Source of the DNA: Armigeres subalbatus
Lineage: Eukaryota; Arthropoda; Insecta; Diptera; Culicidae
Assembly: GCF_024139115.2 (NCBI RefSeq)
Contig: NC_085140.1
Span: forward strand, 339,946,966-340,010,965
DNA length: 64,000 bases
Reading direction: 5' to 3'
Numbering within the stretch: the first letter of the stretch is position 1; every line of letters begins with the position of its first letter. The notes below the pieces were generated by a model. It worked only from the letters and a program-made list of their open reading frames with translations. It had not been told where the DNA came from and searched no databases. A program made the translations under genes and the position numbers. This document shows, piece by piece, positions 43,641 through 54,224 of this stretch.

Positions 43641-44309
43641 TTTCACGTACTCGTCCTTTGGGGTCGTACACTAATTACGTAAGCACTTATGGGGGGAGGG
43701 GGTCCATTTTCTTACGCTCCATATAATAAAGTAATAGTAAAGATATCCCACTAAAACCACAACATAATTTTCTTATCAATAAGAAGCAGCTTCTCGAGCC
43801 AGATAGAAAAGATTTCGGGCCGATTATGAAGTATTTTTTCTTACATGGCGTTGAAGAGAGGTCCTTTCTCGCCCAGGACATGGAATTGAAACTTGGTGAG
43901 AGAATTCCATTATATATTTACCAAATTATGTTTAAACTATATGATTATATGCCATAAAAAAACCATCAGGGCACCCGATTGAAGCGATTTGGGTAGGAAG
44001 AGTGGAATCGCCAACTTTCTACTGTTAACATCTCATGGATAAAGGGCGGGCTCTTCTCCCCATCTATTGGGTCAATCTGGGAAACGAGGGCTAGATTATA
44101 ATATTGTATGTACGAACTTTCTTCTGGAAGGAGATTCTCTATTCATCCCGTGGATTCGCATAAGTGTCTCTGCTTATGGAACCACCCCATCCATTTTTGG
44201 CCCTTCATACAGGAGTCTGATGAAATACAAACAGTAGTATAATCATGATCAAATCGTTTGTCAGATATGGCCAGTGCTATCGGCAGGTGCCTTGCTACAA
44301 TAGATGGTA

Positions 44310-44335
44310 GTATCATCATCATCATCATCATTATG
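44310..44335 (+). repeat. (ATC)n microsatellite
   Basis: Seven to eight ATC units. Confidence 0.9.
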
Positions 44336-44724
44336 AAGTATTTTTACTTACACGCCGCGGGCCACCAAAAAAGGAGCCAATGGCCGCATCCGGCCCGCGG
44401 GCCGTACGTTAGAAATACTTCACAAGGGCCTCAGGAATCCACGCCACGGCTTTGCTTTTTTGGCAACGTTGTACCGATCTGATTCAAATCTGATTACAGA
44501 ATAGAATAGTTAAAGATATTTTTCGTTTTCTGTTGGACATTTCTAACAAAACACTGAAGACGTTTTGTAGAAGAAAACTAAATACGTATTTGTCGACTCA
44601 GAATGGGTTTATGTAGTAAGTGTTAATAGAAAAAAATATATAACATTAAGTTTTGAAAACAGCTTTATGATTTTGTTCAGCGGCGCAGCCAAAATTTTTG
44701 ATAACACGACCGTACGAGACAGTA

Positions 44725-44905
44725 TGGTTTAAGTCTAAATTTCTTTCGAAATTCCGCGGAATTCCGTTAAATTTCGTTAAAAGCTAGTTTTTTCTAGCGA
44801 ATTTTTTGTAATTTTACGAAACGAAACGAAATCAAGAAATCAGATTTCGCCATGCTCAAATTCCGCGAAATTCCACGGAATTTCGTTTCGAACCACCTGA
44901 AACGA
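44725..44905 (+). repeat. TTTCGTTTCG-type repeat, short copy
   Basis: TTCCGCGGAATTCCGTTAAA, ACGAAACGAAACGAAATCAA and GGAATTTCGTTTCGAACC; related to 2790 and 38815. Confidence 0.5.
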
Positions 44906-44997
44906 TTTTTTTTTTAAATACCGCATATGCTTACATAAAACACTCAAGTACACGACGTTATTCGTTGGAATTAACATTTTAAAGTCTAACTGAATTC

Positions 44998-45348
44998 GCC
45001 CTATAGTAGACCCCCTGGGGTTCCATAATAGGAAATTGCTTCCCTATAGTCGACACTTCATTTGATTTTCATGTCCCGTTTCGGGACGTTCTTCTTCCAT
45101 ATTATGGACCCCCCAAAATATTCCTATAATGGACACTCTCGTGTTTATTTTTTATAGAATTGTAAAAGATCATCTAATTTTACTTTCCACAGCATGTCCA
45201 ATGCATGTAATCAAATCATAGAACTGTAAGGTAGGTTCTCCCGATAGAATTTCATAGCAAAATGTTGACATTGTGCAGTAATAATGCAAAAATGGCTGGA
45301 GGGTCCACTATTGGTTGGAGGTCCACTATTGGGCACTTTACCCTATAG
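44998..45348. repeat. Dispersed repeat with CCCTATAGTGGACC-type words
   Basis: CCCTATAGTAGACCCCCTGG at the left, TATTATGGACCCCCC and ATAATGGACACTC inside, GGTCCACTATTGGGCACTTT at the right. Possible inverted-repeat transposon; no coding frame. Confidence 0.5.
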
Positions 45349-45484
45349 GTATTCTAAAAAAAAATATCAACTTACTTATCACAAACAATGATGACTGAAT
45401 GAGGAGAAGATATTATCGATATATATCGTTATTTTGATGTAATTATTCTTGAGCAAAATACATGGGCAAGCGGTGGACCAAATC

Positions 45485-46305
45485 TTCGCTCAGGATCAAT
45501 TGTGTTTTACACCGATAGACATTCAAATATTTGCATAATGTCTGACAGTCAAGCAGCATTGATTGCTTTGAAATCAGCAACATGTAGATCTAAACTCGTT
45601 TGGGAATGTGTTCAGTCACTCCAAACCTTGGGTAGTCGTAACAAAGTGAACCTGTGTTTGTGGCATTGAAGGCAATGAAAAAGCTTATATGCTGGACAGA
45701 CTTGGTTCATCTCGACAATTCATAGGTCCCGAACCATTTTGTGGTGTATCTGCCTGTTGTCTTCGAATGGAACTCAAATCTTGGGAACATTCTAAAATAG
45801 AAGACATCTGGAAAAACACCTTGATTGCGAGGCAGTCAAAACGTTTCATCACACCAAACGTATTTATCACTCGCAAAATTTTAGATCTTTCAAAAAAGAT
45901 CTTAACACATACACAGGTCTTATAACAGGCCATTGCCCGAGTCGATATCACTTGAAGCTGTTAGGAAAACTTCAAGATGATGTATGTCGTTTCTGCGGCA
46001 TACATGTAGAAGACTCGGAACATCTGTTATGCCATTGTCCGGCAATTTTTAGAAAGAGATTACAGTTCTTCAACAAGGGGCTGATAGAACCCTCAGAAGT
46101 TTGGGGAACAAGTCCCAATATGGTAGTACGATTCATCAGAACCATAATACCGCATTGGGATAACGCTGGTAGTCAAGGTAATGCAATTGCTCTAAATAGT
46201 AATGATGCGTCAACTTGACAAAGCTAGATCAAATGGGGCATATATCACAATAGATCTAACAAATGGTCGCAGTGATTAAAATACCCAACAAGGAGAAAAA
46301 AAAGG
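45485..46305 (+). pseudogene. LINE ORF2 3' end: RNase H and C-terminal Cys-His motif
   Basis: FYTDRHSNICIMSDSQAALI, ALKSATCRSKLVWECVQSLQ (RNase H, with the conserved Asp in MSDSQAA), a stop at 45667, then a decayed stretch, and GHCPSRYHLKLLGKLQDDVC, RFCGIHVEDSEHLLCHCPA (CX2CX7HX4C motif), VWGTSPNMVVRFIRTIIPH. RNase H plus this terminal motif places it in the I/Loner-type LINE group, by inference. A tail of ACAATAGATCTAACAAATGG and an A-rich end follow, shared with 4990-5260. Confidence 0.78.
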
Positions 46306-46329
46306 GGCCAATTAAAATTTTTTATAATG

Positions 46330-49045
46330 ATAATATTTCAAACGCACTATAACATTTACGTGTACTTATGCGGTTGAGTCCAAACAGTAAAAGCATCAGT
46401 ATTAAGAGACACGCATTATGGATACGTTTGTGCTTTCTCATGGGAAAACTGTCAAAACGTATGTAAACGTATCCATTCTGCTTGGCTCTAAACGCTACAT
46501 TTCTATTTCAGATTAGGCAACCTTCTTCTTTCATGAGCATAAATGTGTGCAGAACAATTTTTCGAAATCTTCGGATGCGGCAAATGTTCTAACATGGCAG
46601 TAGAATCGAAAATGTAGCTAAAGTGGAAAGCAAAAAAAGTGTACTAACGTGCCTCGAAAGTATTTTAATTTTCAAGATTTTGTACTTACTGATTGTGATA
46701 AGATGACAAAATAAGAGATGAAACAGCAACCAAGCTCTAACGTCTAAGTTAGTGCTACAATGTGAAACCAGTGAACAGCGGAAACTATAATTACCAGTAG
46801 GAATTGAGCGTAAAACCAGAACGATATAACAAAATAAAGCCTAATTGTTCTAACCTAAGTTTATATACTACTGAGGTAGCGATGGTCCTTAGAATGTAAT
46901 CAGACAAAAACCAGAAAATGTTTCTTATATATCGTAACAGTAGAGGAAAAAGAGAATAACAAATTTTATGGAATGTTAACTCTTTCAGAACACTGAGAAA
47001 GCCAAGGAACCCTTACTATGTATAGAGCGTATATAAAAAATATTTAAGCATAAAGCATTAAGTAGGAAATAAATTTAAACATTCTCCTCCCCACTGTAAG
47101 AAAACAACAACAAAGCAAAGCATTTCTCTAAAGCGAAGTCAACCTTTGAAAGCACGGATCTGCTCCCAGGGAGCAGTCGGTCTTATTGTCGAACGGTTGA
47201 GTTTGCCATTATGTTAGCCACATTGGACAATGACCCCTTAGAAGTTGTATGCCGTAATTTGACTCAAATCTATCCAAGCAAAAGTACTTTCTCTGCGATA
47301 GCAAGCAGTATCGGTTTTCCCAATAATTGAATCAGATACATATCGTTTGGAAACAATTGTTAGTATTAATCGGAATACAATACGAAAATGTCGAAACCGC
47401 TTTGATAAAAAAAACAAATAAACAAAATTAGGCGAAAAATGTGATGTTATTGAGTTTAGAATTGGCATTCTTTCATAACGAAACCTTTGCACGTCACTCG
47501 TTCATTGTTCTGAGTTATACATTTTGATGTTCCTTATAATCGAACTGTGCACAATTTTCCATAATTATCCTGTTGTAGAGTGTTAATGTTACCATAATAC
47601 CGTTAACTAAGACGCCTGAGCATTACATTACCTTGAATACCAAACAGATTCATACGATTGTTAAACATTTTGGGAACCCTCGAAGTAAACACGTTATCTA
47701 ACCTTACCACTATTTCTAGTTGAGCAGAAACAGTCAAATCCATTCTCGTTTTTCACCCCTCTATGGTCAGTTCGTGGGAAGAATGTGGCGCATGTGTGCC
47801 CTACAAAAAAAAAGAATAACCTCCATTTTAAGGATCAATCTTATATAGTCATTAGAAAGTCGAAAACAAAGTGTTACCTAACTGTTTTTAAGACAATTGA
47901 AGATAAACATACATACGAACAAACTAAACGTGTTTGAACTATGGAATACCAAAACTTATTTAGGAATCTGTGGTAATCACAACACTAATGAATTTTCATG
48001 ATTTCAATAAACTGCTTCTGAAAGAAGTATTATAAAACTACTGATTGAATTAATGGAAACAAACAAACAAATGTTTCATTCATTATAGCTATAAAGGAAA
48101 GATCTTATTTATATACATTTTAAAAATAAAAAAAACGCCAACAAAAACACAAAAACGGTGCGAGTTAAACTACCACTAACTAAACTAATAGAGATAAAAG
48201 AAATGGAACACGGGCATAAAATCGTTGTAACACTAAGATGAAAAGAGAATATATTATACCGTATTGAAAGAACGAAAACAAAACTAAACGAGAAACTTGA
48301 ATAATTTAAAATACCAGTGAAGTATGTGTTGGAAAAAATAATGAAGATAATGTTCTTCAATCTAACAGATGGGAAATGCGGAAGAAAAATAATTTAAGCG
48401 AAAAAACAAAACAATTTTATTATAAAACCAAAAAAAATGGTTTGCAACATAACCGAAAAGAGAAGTGAACTCAAACGAATGTAAACTTTTAAAGTGAAGA
48501 ATGAAATACAAAATGAGTTGATGACTAGTTCGCTGTACTTATGATGCCGAAAATCACTCTTCTAGAATGTTATTCTATAACGTTGTTGGCAATGATCCAA
48601 TTCACTCCTATGGCGAATAATTGTTTTCATTGTTTTGTTACCCTTTAGTTTGCGTGAAACGTGTCCTCCTTTACAGTCTTTCCACACAACAATATCCCAT
48701 AAAAAAGTGTCCGATTGTGCGTTTTTAAAAAAGTACGTATGGTACCTACGTTAGGTATGACACGCCACAAATACCAGATGAGAATTGTTGAGTGACACTT
48801 TTAACGGTGTTCAAATCAAAAAGTTTTTATATACTCTAGGAGAACCGAATCAACGCTGTCATTATAGGATCGAATAATTCGAAAGAAAATAATCAAAATT
48901 GATGATTTGCATGCCTCTCTACCTATCTAACAGGAGCCCACAAGTTACCTAACATCTAAGCCAAATAATGATCTAGTTGGCTGGAATCAATTTAGTCTAG
49001 TTTTAATTTCAAAATTGTAATGTCCTTTCTAAATTCTTCCAAATT
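46330..49045. other. Quiet AT-rich block upstream of the LITAF gene
   Basis: About 2.7 kb with no recognisable transposon, tandem repeat or coding exon, unlike all other intervals of this size here. It is rich in AAAACAAA-type runs. It could contain upstream non-coding exons, a promoter or UTR sequence. Frames inside are short and featureless. Confidence 0.35.
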
Positions 49046-49765
49046 ATGAGTTTTGTTGTCAAATGTGCAGTGTGTAAGCAAAACCTCCCTTACACGCATT
49101 CACAAACTACAGTTCTGGTGGAGCATCTACTGGAAAGTCATCCAGAGCAGCATTTCTCGATATCGCGTGTCATCAAAGAGCAAGTTCGTGAATCTTCAGA
49201 AGAGCACTTGCTACCAAACGTCATGACCAACGCACCTAAATCTAAAAATCGAAAACTCTCGCAAGACTCAACAAGAAGTGAATTCCGGATGCATAGAGCG
49301 AAACGAATGACGGGCAGCGGTAAGCTAGCCGATGAGAACCTTCCGGATAAGCAAGATTTTACTACACGACGGCCCAAAGGAAGGAAAATGTTTTACAAAA
49401 CCAGTGGTAAGATGAGTATCAGGGCGCTTCACATATTCAACGAAAAAAATTTCATTTGTTTTCTCGTTTTAGTTGCCACATGGCGTCCGGCGCGATGCAG
49501 GGCTGTTTGTCCCCATTGCGGCGAACTTCAATATCCTACAATCCGCATGACAGCGGATCGCTATTCCCAGTCCGTCTACGGTGCCACGTGGATTATGACC
49601 TGTTGGCCGTTTTGCTTTTTACCGTGCTTGTTCACTGCTCCCACGAAGCGCCATTTACACTGTTCCAAGTGTAATGCCTACCTGGGACTGTACAATCCGA
49701 ACCAGGAGGTTGTGACCACATGTAATACTCGCCGGAAATCATCACCACCTGGTGGAAGTCATTAA
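49046..49765 (+). CDS. LITAF-domain zinc-ribbon protein
   Basis: LITAF-family proteins are small, membrane-associated proteins of late endosomes and lysosomes (family knowledge). The C-terminal half shows the domain: CRAVCPHCGELQYPT (CX2C), a hydrophobic amphipathic stretch TWIMTCWPFCFLPCLF, then HLHCSKCNAYLG (HXCX2C). The N-terminus has a C2H2-like finger, CAVCKQNLPYTHSQTT then HLLESHP, and a basic middle. Residues 121-142 look unlike protein: GTAAGA at 49407 and TTTTAG at 49467-49472 define a likely 66-nt intron, and joining gives TSVATWRPARC. The 66 nt is a multiple of three, so the frame is open with or without splicing; the spliced form would have 217 residues. The ATG at 49046 (ATTATGAG) is the first in frame; an upstream exon is possible. 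No close neighbour is co-oriented, and the function of this paralogue is unknown. Confidence 0.87.
   Translation: MSFVVKCAVCKQNLPYTHSQTTVLVEHLLESHPEQHFSISRVIKEQVRESSEEHLLPNVMTNAPKSKNRKLSQDSTRSEFRMHRAKRMTGSGKLADENLPDKQDFTTRRPKGRKMFYKTSGKMSIRALHIFNEKNFICFLVLVATWRPARCRAVCPHCGELQYPTIRMTADRYSQSVYGATWIMTCWPFCFLPCLFTAPTKRHLHCSKCNAYLGLYNPNQEVVTTCNTRRKSSPPGGSH
49407..49472 (+). other. Probable 66-nt intron in the LITAF gene
   Basis: Donor GTAAGATG, pyrimidine-rich end TTGTTTTCTCGTTTTAG. Typical mosquito small-intron length. It interrupts just before the zinc ribbon. Confidence 0.75.
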
Positions 49766-50646
49766 ATAAGTGCTTGCATGGAGCGAAGCTCGTTAGTTTT
49801 TCACGAACTAGGTTTGGCTTGCTTGAAAGTGTTGTAGAAAAATTGCATGGAATGGAACAAGTTGTGTGCAATAATTTGAGTAAGCCATCTGGCACTCGCT
49901 AGATTCGAAATTTTTAACCAAATGTTGACTGAGCTGAACCAAATACATAAAGAACTGTGAAGGTGTGGTGAAATTGTAATATCGTTACAATCAAGTAGAA
50001 AAAAAAAGTTATCAATTATGGGAATGATAATGACAAGCAGGGTTACTGATCACCACATAGCATCATCTCTCACTTGAGACGTTACTCAATAATTAATGTT
50101 GCTGCTTTCCGTCGTATTTGTTCGTCTCACGCGAGAGCGAGAGAGTACGAAATATGTTGGATCCATCTCATTTGTTAATATGATTCTGGAATAAAAAGTT
50201 CTCTGCTTAATTTGTGAGATTTGTATGAATGTATTTTGTTTAGGTTTCTGACGACTACATCCAATTTTTAGTGGGCTTATCATTTGATGAATCTTTTAAT
50301 TGTCCGTGAGCTTTGCTATTGGTGTCTTCGGACATGATTAAAAAGATTGATTGCGCAGAGCAGTGTGATGGCACTAATAGTGCCGCACTGTGATTCAAAA
50401 ATGTTACACGGCACAGTGTTGCTTTTTGCCGATTCCGTGCGCTTTTAATAGCATCGTTTCTGTTGATTTTTTCGCTGTAGTTTGTTTGAAGAAAACGTTT
50501 GATATGGAAAGCAACTGTTTTTGAGAAAATATTTGAACTGATTAATCCACCTAAGAGTGAGATAAAAATTTTGCTTATCCATCGAAACCAGATATGAGTC
50601 TAGTGTCTTCGGAAAAATTGTAGCCGGTGGTATTTTCTTGTCAACA
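49766..50646. other. LITAF 3' flank
   Basis: AT-rich non-coding DNA. At 50350-50450 an inverted word pair GGCACTAATAGTGCC and GCCGCACTGTG / CACGGCACAGTG suggests a small palindromic repeat. A TTAATCCACCTAAGAGTGA word at about 50542 is a relic of the dispersed repeat family start. Confidence 0.35.
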
Positions 50647-50650
50647 TTAA

Positions 50651-50935
50651 CACTCCTCCGACCGTGCCTCCCAAACAGTCGGAACGCTATTTTCAAATCG
50701 CTATATCTCAGCCGTTAATGAACCGATTTGAACAATTTAGGGACTCACAAATTGTCCCGTCCATCAAAATTTGTTTGAGTTATTGAGACCTCCGATCAGA
50801 CCAAAAATGACCTTTGTGGACCTCCAAACGTCGGAGCAAGTCGTAATTTTCATACAAATTGCGTGGTTGGTGCTCACCAGCTTGATGTTCATGCTAATAT
50901 TAGTAACATATTTCGAAATCCGTGAGATTTAGAAA
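50651..50935 (+). repeat. Left terminal inverted repeat, unique part
   Basis: Starts CACTCCTCCGACCGTG and ends where the first 145-bp unit begins. Matches 61030-61366 in reverse. Confidence 0.85.
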
Positions 50936-53305
50936 GTTTCCGTTTTCTACAATTTTGTTCAGGAGGCCAAAACCATTCTGTCGCTGATTATATTATTTCG
51001 AACTCGTCCGCTTGGCGGCGCTAGTGTATATGAGAAAGATCGCTGGGTCAAATATTTCGGAATCCGTAAGACTTAGGAAGCTGTCGTCTTTTACAATTTT
51101 GTTCAGAAGGCCAAAACTATACTGTTGCAGATCATATTATTTCGGAACTCGTACGCTTGGCGGCGCTAGTGTATATGAGAATACTCATTGGGACAAATAT
51201 TTCGGAATCCGTAAGATTTAGAAAGCCGTCGTCTTCTACAATTTTGTTCGGGAGGCCAAAACCATACTGTCGCAGATCATATTATTTCGGAACTTGTCCG
51301 CTTGACGGCGCTAGTGTATATGAGAAAGATCGCTGGGTCAAATATTTCGGAATCCGTAAGATTTAGAAAGCTGTCGTCTTCTACAATTTTGTTCAGGAGG
51401 CCAAAACCATACTGTCGAAGATCATATTATTACGGAACTCGTCCGCTTGGCGGCACTAGTGTATATGGGAACACTCGTTGGGTCAAATATTTCTGAACCC
51501 GTAGGATCTAGAAAGCTTCCGTCTTCTACAATTTTGTTCGGGAGGCCAAAACCATACTGTTGCAGATCATATTATTTCGGAACTCACCCGCTAGGCGGCG
51601 CTAGTGTATATGAGAATACTCGTTTGGTCAAATATTTCGGAATCCGTAAGATTTAGAAAGCCGTCGTCTTCTACAATTTTGTTCGGGAGGCCAAAACCAT
51701 ACTGTCGCAGATCATATTATTTCGGAACTTGTCCGCTTGACGGCGCTACTGTATATGAGAAAGATCGCTGGGTCAAATATTTCGGAATCCGTAAGATTTA
51801 GAAAGCTGTCGTCTTCTACAATTTTGTTCAGGAGGCCAAAACCATACTGTCGAAGATCATATTATTTCGGAACTCGTCCGCTTGGCGGCACTAGTGTATA
51901 TGGGAACACTCGTTGGATCAAATATTTCTGAACCCGTAGGATCTAGAAAGCTTCCGTCTTCTACAATTTTGTTCGGGAGGCCAAAACCATACTGTTGCAG
52001 ATCATATTATTTCGGAACTCGCCCGCTTGGCGGCGCTAGTGTATATGAGAATACTCGTTTGGTCAAATATTTCGGAATCCGTAAGATTTAGAAAGCCGTC
52101 GTCTTCTACAATTTTGTTCGGGAGGCCAAAACCATACTGTCGCAGATCATATTATTTCGGAACTTGTCCGCTTGACGGCGCTACTGTATATGAGAAAGAT
52201 CGCTGGGTCAAATATTTCGGAATCCGTAAGATTTAGAAAGCTGTCGTCTTCTACAATTTTGTTCAGGAGGCCAAAACCATACTGTCGAAGATCATATTAT
52301 TACGGAACTCGTCCGCTTGGCGGCATTAGTGTATATGGGAACACTCGTTGGGTCAAATATTTCTGAACCCGTAGGATCTAGAAAGCTTCCGTCTTCTACA
52401 ATTTTGTTCGGGAGGCCAAACCATACTGTCGAAGATCATATTATTTCGAACTCGTCCGCTTGGCGGCGCTAGTGTATATGAGAATACTCGTTTGGTCAAA
52501 TATTTTGGAATCCATAAAATCTAGAAAGCTTCCTTCTTCTACAATTTTGTTCATGAGGCCAATCGCAGATCATATTATTTTGGAACTCGTCCGCTTGGCG
52601 GCGCTAGTGTATATGAGAATACTCGTTGGGGCAAATATTTCGTATTCTGTAAGATTTACAAAGCTGTCGTCTTGACCGACTATGTTCAGGAAGCCAAAAC
52701 CATACTGTCGCAGATCATATTATTTAGGAACTCGTCCGCTTGGCGGCGCTAGTTTATATGAGAAATATCGCTGGGTCAAATATTTCGGAATCCGTAAGAT
52801 TTAGAAAGCTGTCGTCTTCTACAATTTTGTTCAGGAGGCCAAAACCATACTGTCGAAGATCATATTATTACGGAACTCGTCCACTTGGCGGCACTAGTGT
52901 ATATGAGAATACTCGTTGGGTCAAATATTTCGGAACCCGTAAGATCTAGAAAGCTGACGTCTTCTACAATTTTGTTCAGGAGGCCAAAACCATACTGTTG
53001 CAGATCATATTATTTCGGAACTCGCCCGCTTGGCGGCGCTAGTGTATATGAGAATACTCGTTTGGTCAAATATTTTGGAATCCATAAAATCTAGAAAGCT
53101 TCCTTCTTCTACAAATTTGTTCAGGAGGCCACAACCATACTGTCGCAGATCATATTATTTCGGAACTCGTCCGCTTGGCGACGCTAGTGTGTATGAGAAT
53201 ACTCGTTGGGTCAAATATTTTGGAATTCGCAAAATTCAAAAAGCTGTCGTCTTTTACAATTTTGTTCAGGAGGCCAAAACCATACTGTCGCACAGAATGT
53301 CCTAC
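50936..53305 (+). repeat. 145-bp satellite array (left, ~16 units) with three-unit higher-order pattern
   Basis: The unit contains GGCGGCGCTAGTGTATATGA, TCAAATATTTCGGAATCCG, TCGTCTTCTACAATTTTGTT and AGGCCAAAACCATACTGTCG. The anchor word recurs at exactly 145-bp steps (51012, 51157, 51302, 51447 and on to 52317). Variants alternate in threes: type B (AAGATCGCTGGGTC) at 51302, 51737, 52172; type C (GAACACTCGTTGG(G/A)TC) at 51447, 51882, 52317; type A (GAATACTCGTTTGGTC) at 51592, 52027. Because 145 is not a multiple of three, the 60-70-codon frames here are artefacts. Confidence 0.95.
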
Positions 53306-53429
53306 GCTCAGGGAAAAAATTCTGCTCTTTGGTTTTACTCCATCTGAACGATTTTATAGTCATAACTGAGTAAGTTTAACTAATAGAGAGATATTTGAAT
53401 TTTCTAAATGTTATAGCAAACTGTTAAAA

Positions 53430-53811
53430 ATTCACACCAGGAATTCCTCCGGAAGTTCCCCTGAGGAGTTCCTTCGGAAGTTCCCTGAGGAGTTCCTTCG
53501 GAAGTTCCCCCAGGAATTCCTCCAAGAGTTCCTTCAGGAATTCCTCCAGAAGTTTCTTCAGAAGTTCCTCCAGGAATTCCTCCGAAAGTTCATCCAGGAA
53601 TTACTCCGCAAATTCCTCCAGGAACTCCTCCGAAAGTTCCTCCAGGAATTCCTCCGGAAGTCCCTCCAGGAATTCCTCCAAAAGTTCCTCTAGGAATTCC
53701 TCCGGAAGTTCCTCCAGGAATTCCTCCGGAAGTTCCTCCAGGAATTCCTCCGGAAGTTCCTCCAGGAATTCCTCCGGAAGTTTCTCCAGGAATTCCTCCG
53801 GAAGTTCTCCG
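53430..53811 (+). repeat. 24-bp satellite, first block (~16 units)
   Basis: Units of the GGAATTCCTCCGGAAGTTCC type, more diverged at the left (53430-53600) and uniform at the right. It ends abruptly at a junction with a 145-bp unit at about 53812. Confidence 0.9.
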
Positions 53812-54222
53812 CTACTGTATATGAGAAAGATCGCTGGGTCAAATATTTCGGAATCCGTAAGATTTAGAAAGCTGTCGTCTTCTACAATTTTTTTTAGGAG
53901 GCCAAAACCATACTGTCGAAGATCATATTATTACGGAACTCGTCCGCTTGGCGGCACTAGTGTATATGGAAATACTCGTTGGGTCGAATATTTTGGAACC
54001 CGTAGGATCTAGAAAGCTTCCGTCTTCTACAATTTTGTTCGGGAGGCCAAAACCATACTGTTGCAGATCATATTATTTCGGAACTCGTCCGCTTGGCGAC
54101 GCTAGTGTATATGAGAATACTCGTTGGGTCAAATATTTTGGAATTCGCAAGATTCAAAAAGCTGTCGTCTTTTACAATTTTGTTCAGGAGGCCAAAACCA
54201 TACTGTCGCACAGGTTGTCCTA
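53812..54222 (+). repeat. 145-bp satellite, second block (~3 units)
   Basis: Starts mid-unit (CTACTGTATATGAGAAAGAT) and ends with the same break sequence as the first block: TACTGTCGCACAG then TGTCCTACGCTCAG, seen at 53285-53310 and at 54204-54228. Confidence 0.9.
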
Positions 54223-54224
54223 CG

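Larger units (their letters stand above)
40262..44430 (-). mobile_element. Decayed hAT transposon (Charlie-like), ~4.2 kb
   Basis: The left end GTAGACCTGCCCAACTTTTT, CAAGCCACGGGTCAATTTT and the right end CGGCCCGCGGGCCGTACGTT resemble the ends of Charlie-type hAT elements (known pattern: CAGGGGTCTCC...CTTTTTCAGCCA...GGCCCGCGGGCCGTAGTTT). A hAT transposase remnant lies inside on the minus strand (42300-43000). A SINE (40715-41321) and a GGGGGGAAGATGATCAT inverted repeat (41726-42230) are inserted. The exact terminal bases have decayed. Confidence 0.6.

Noticed and set aside
51012..53347. A series of 60-70-codon frames repeating every 145 bp, like a tandem gene family
   Set aside because: They are the same part of a 145-bp satellite. 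The unit is not a multiple of three, each frame ends at the same place, and the array occurs inverted at 60-61 kb.
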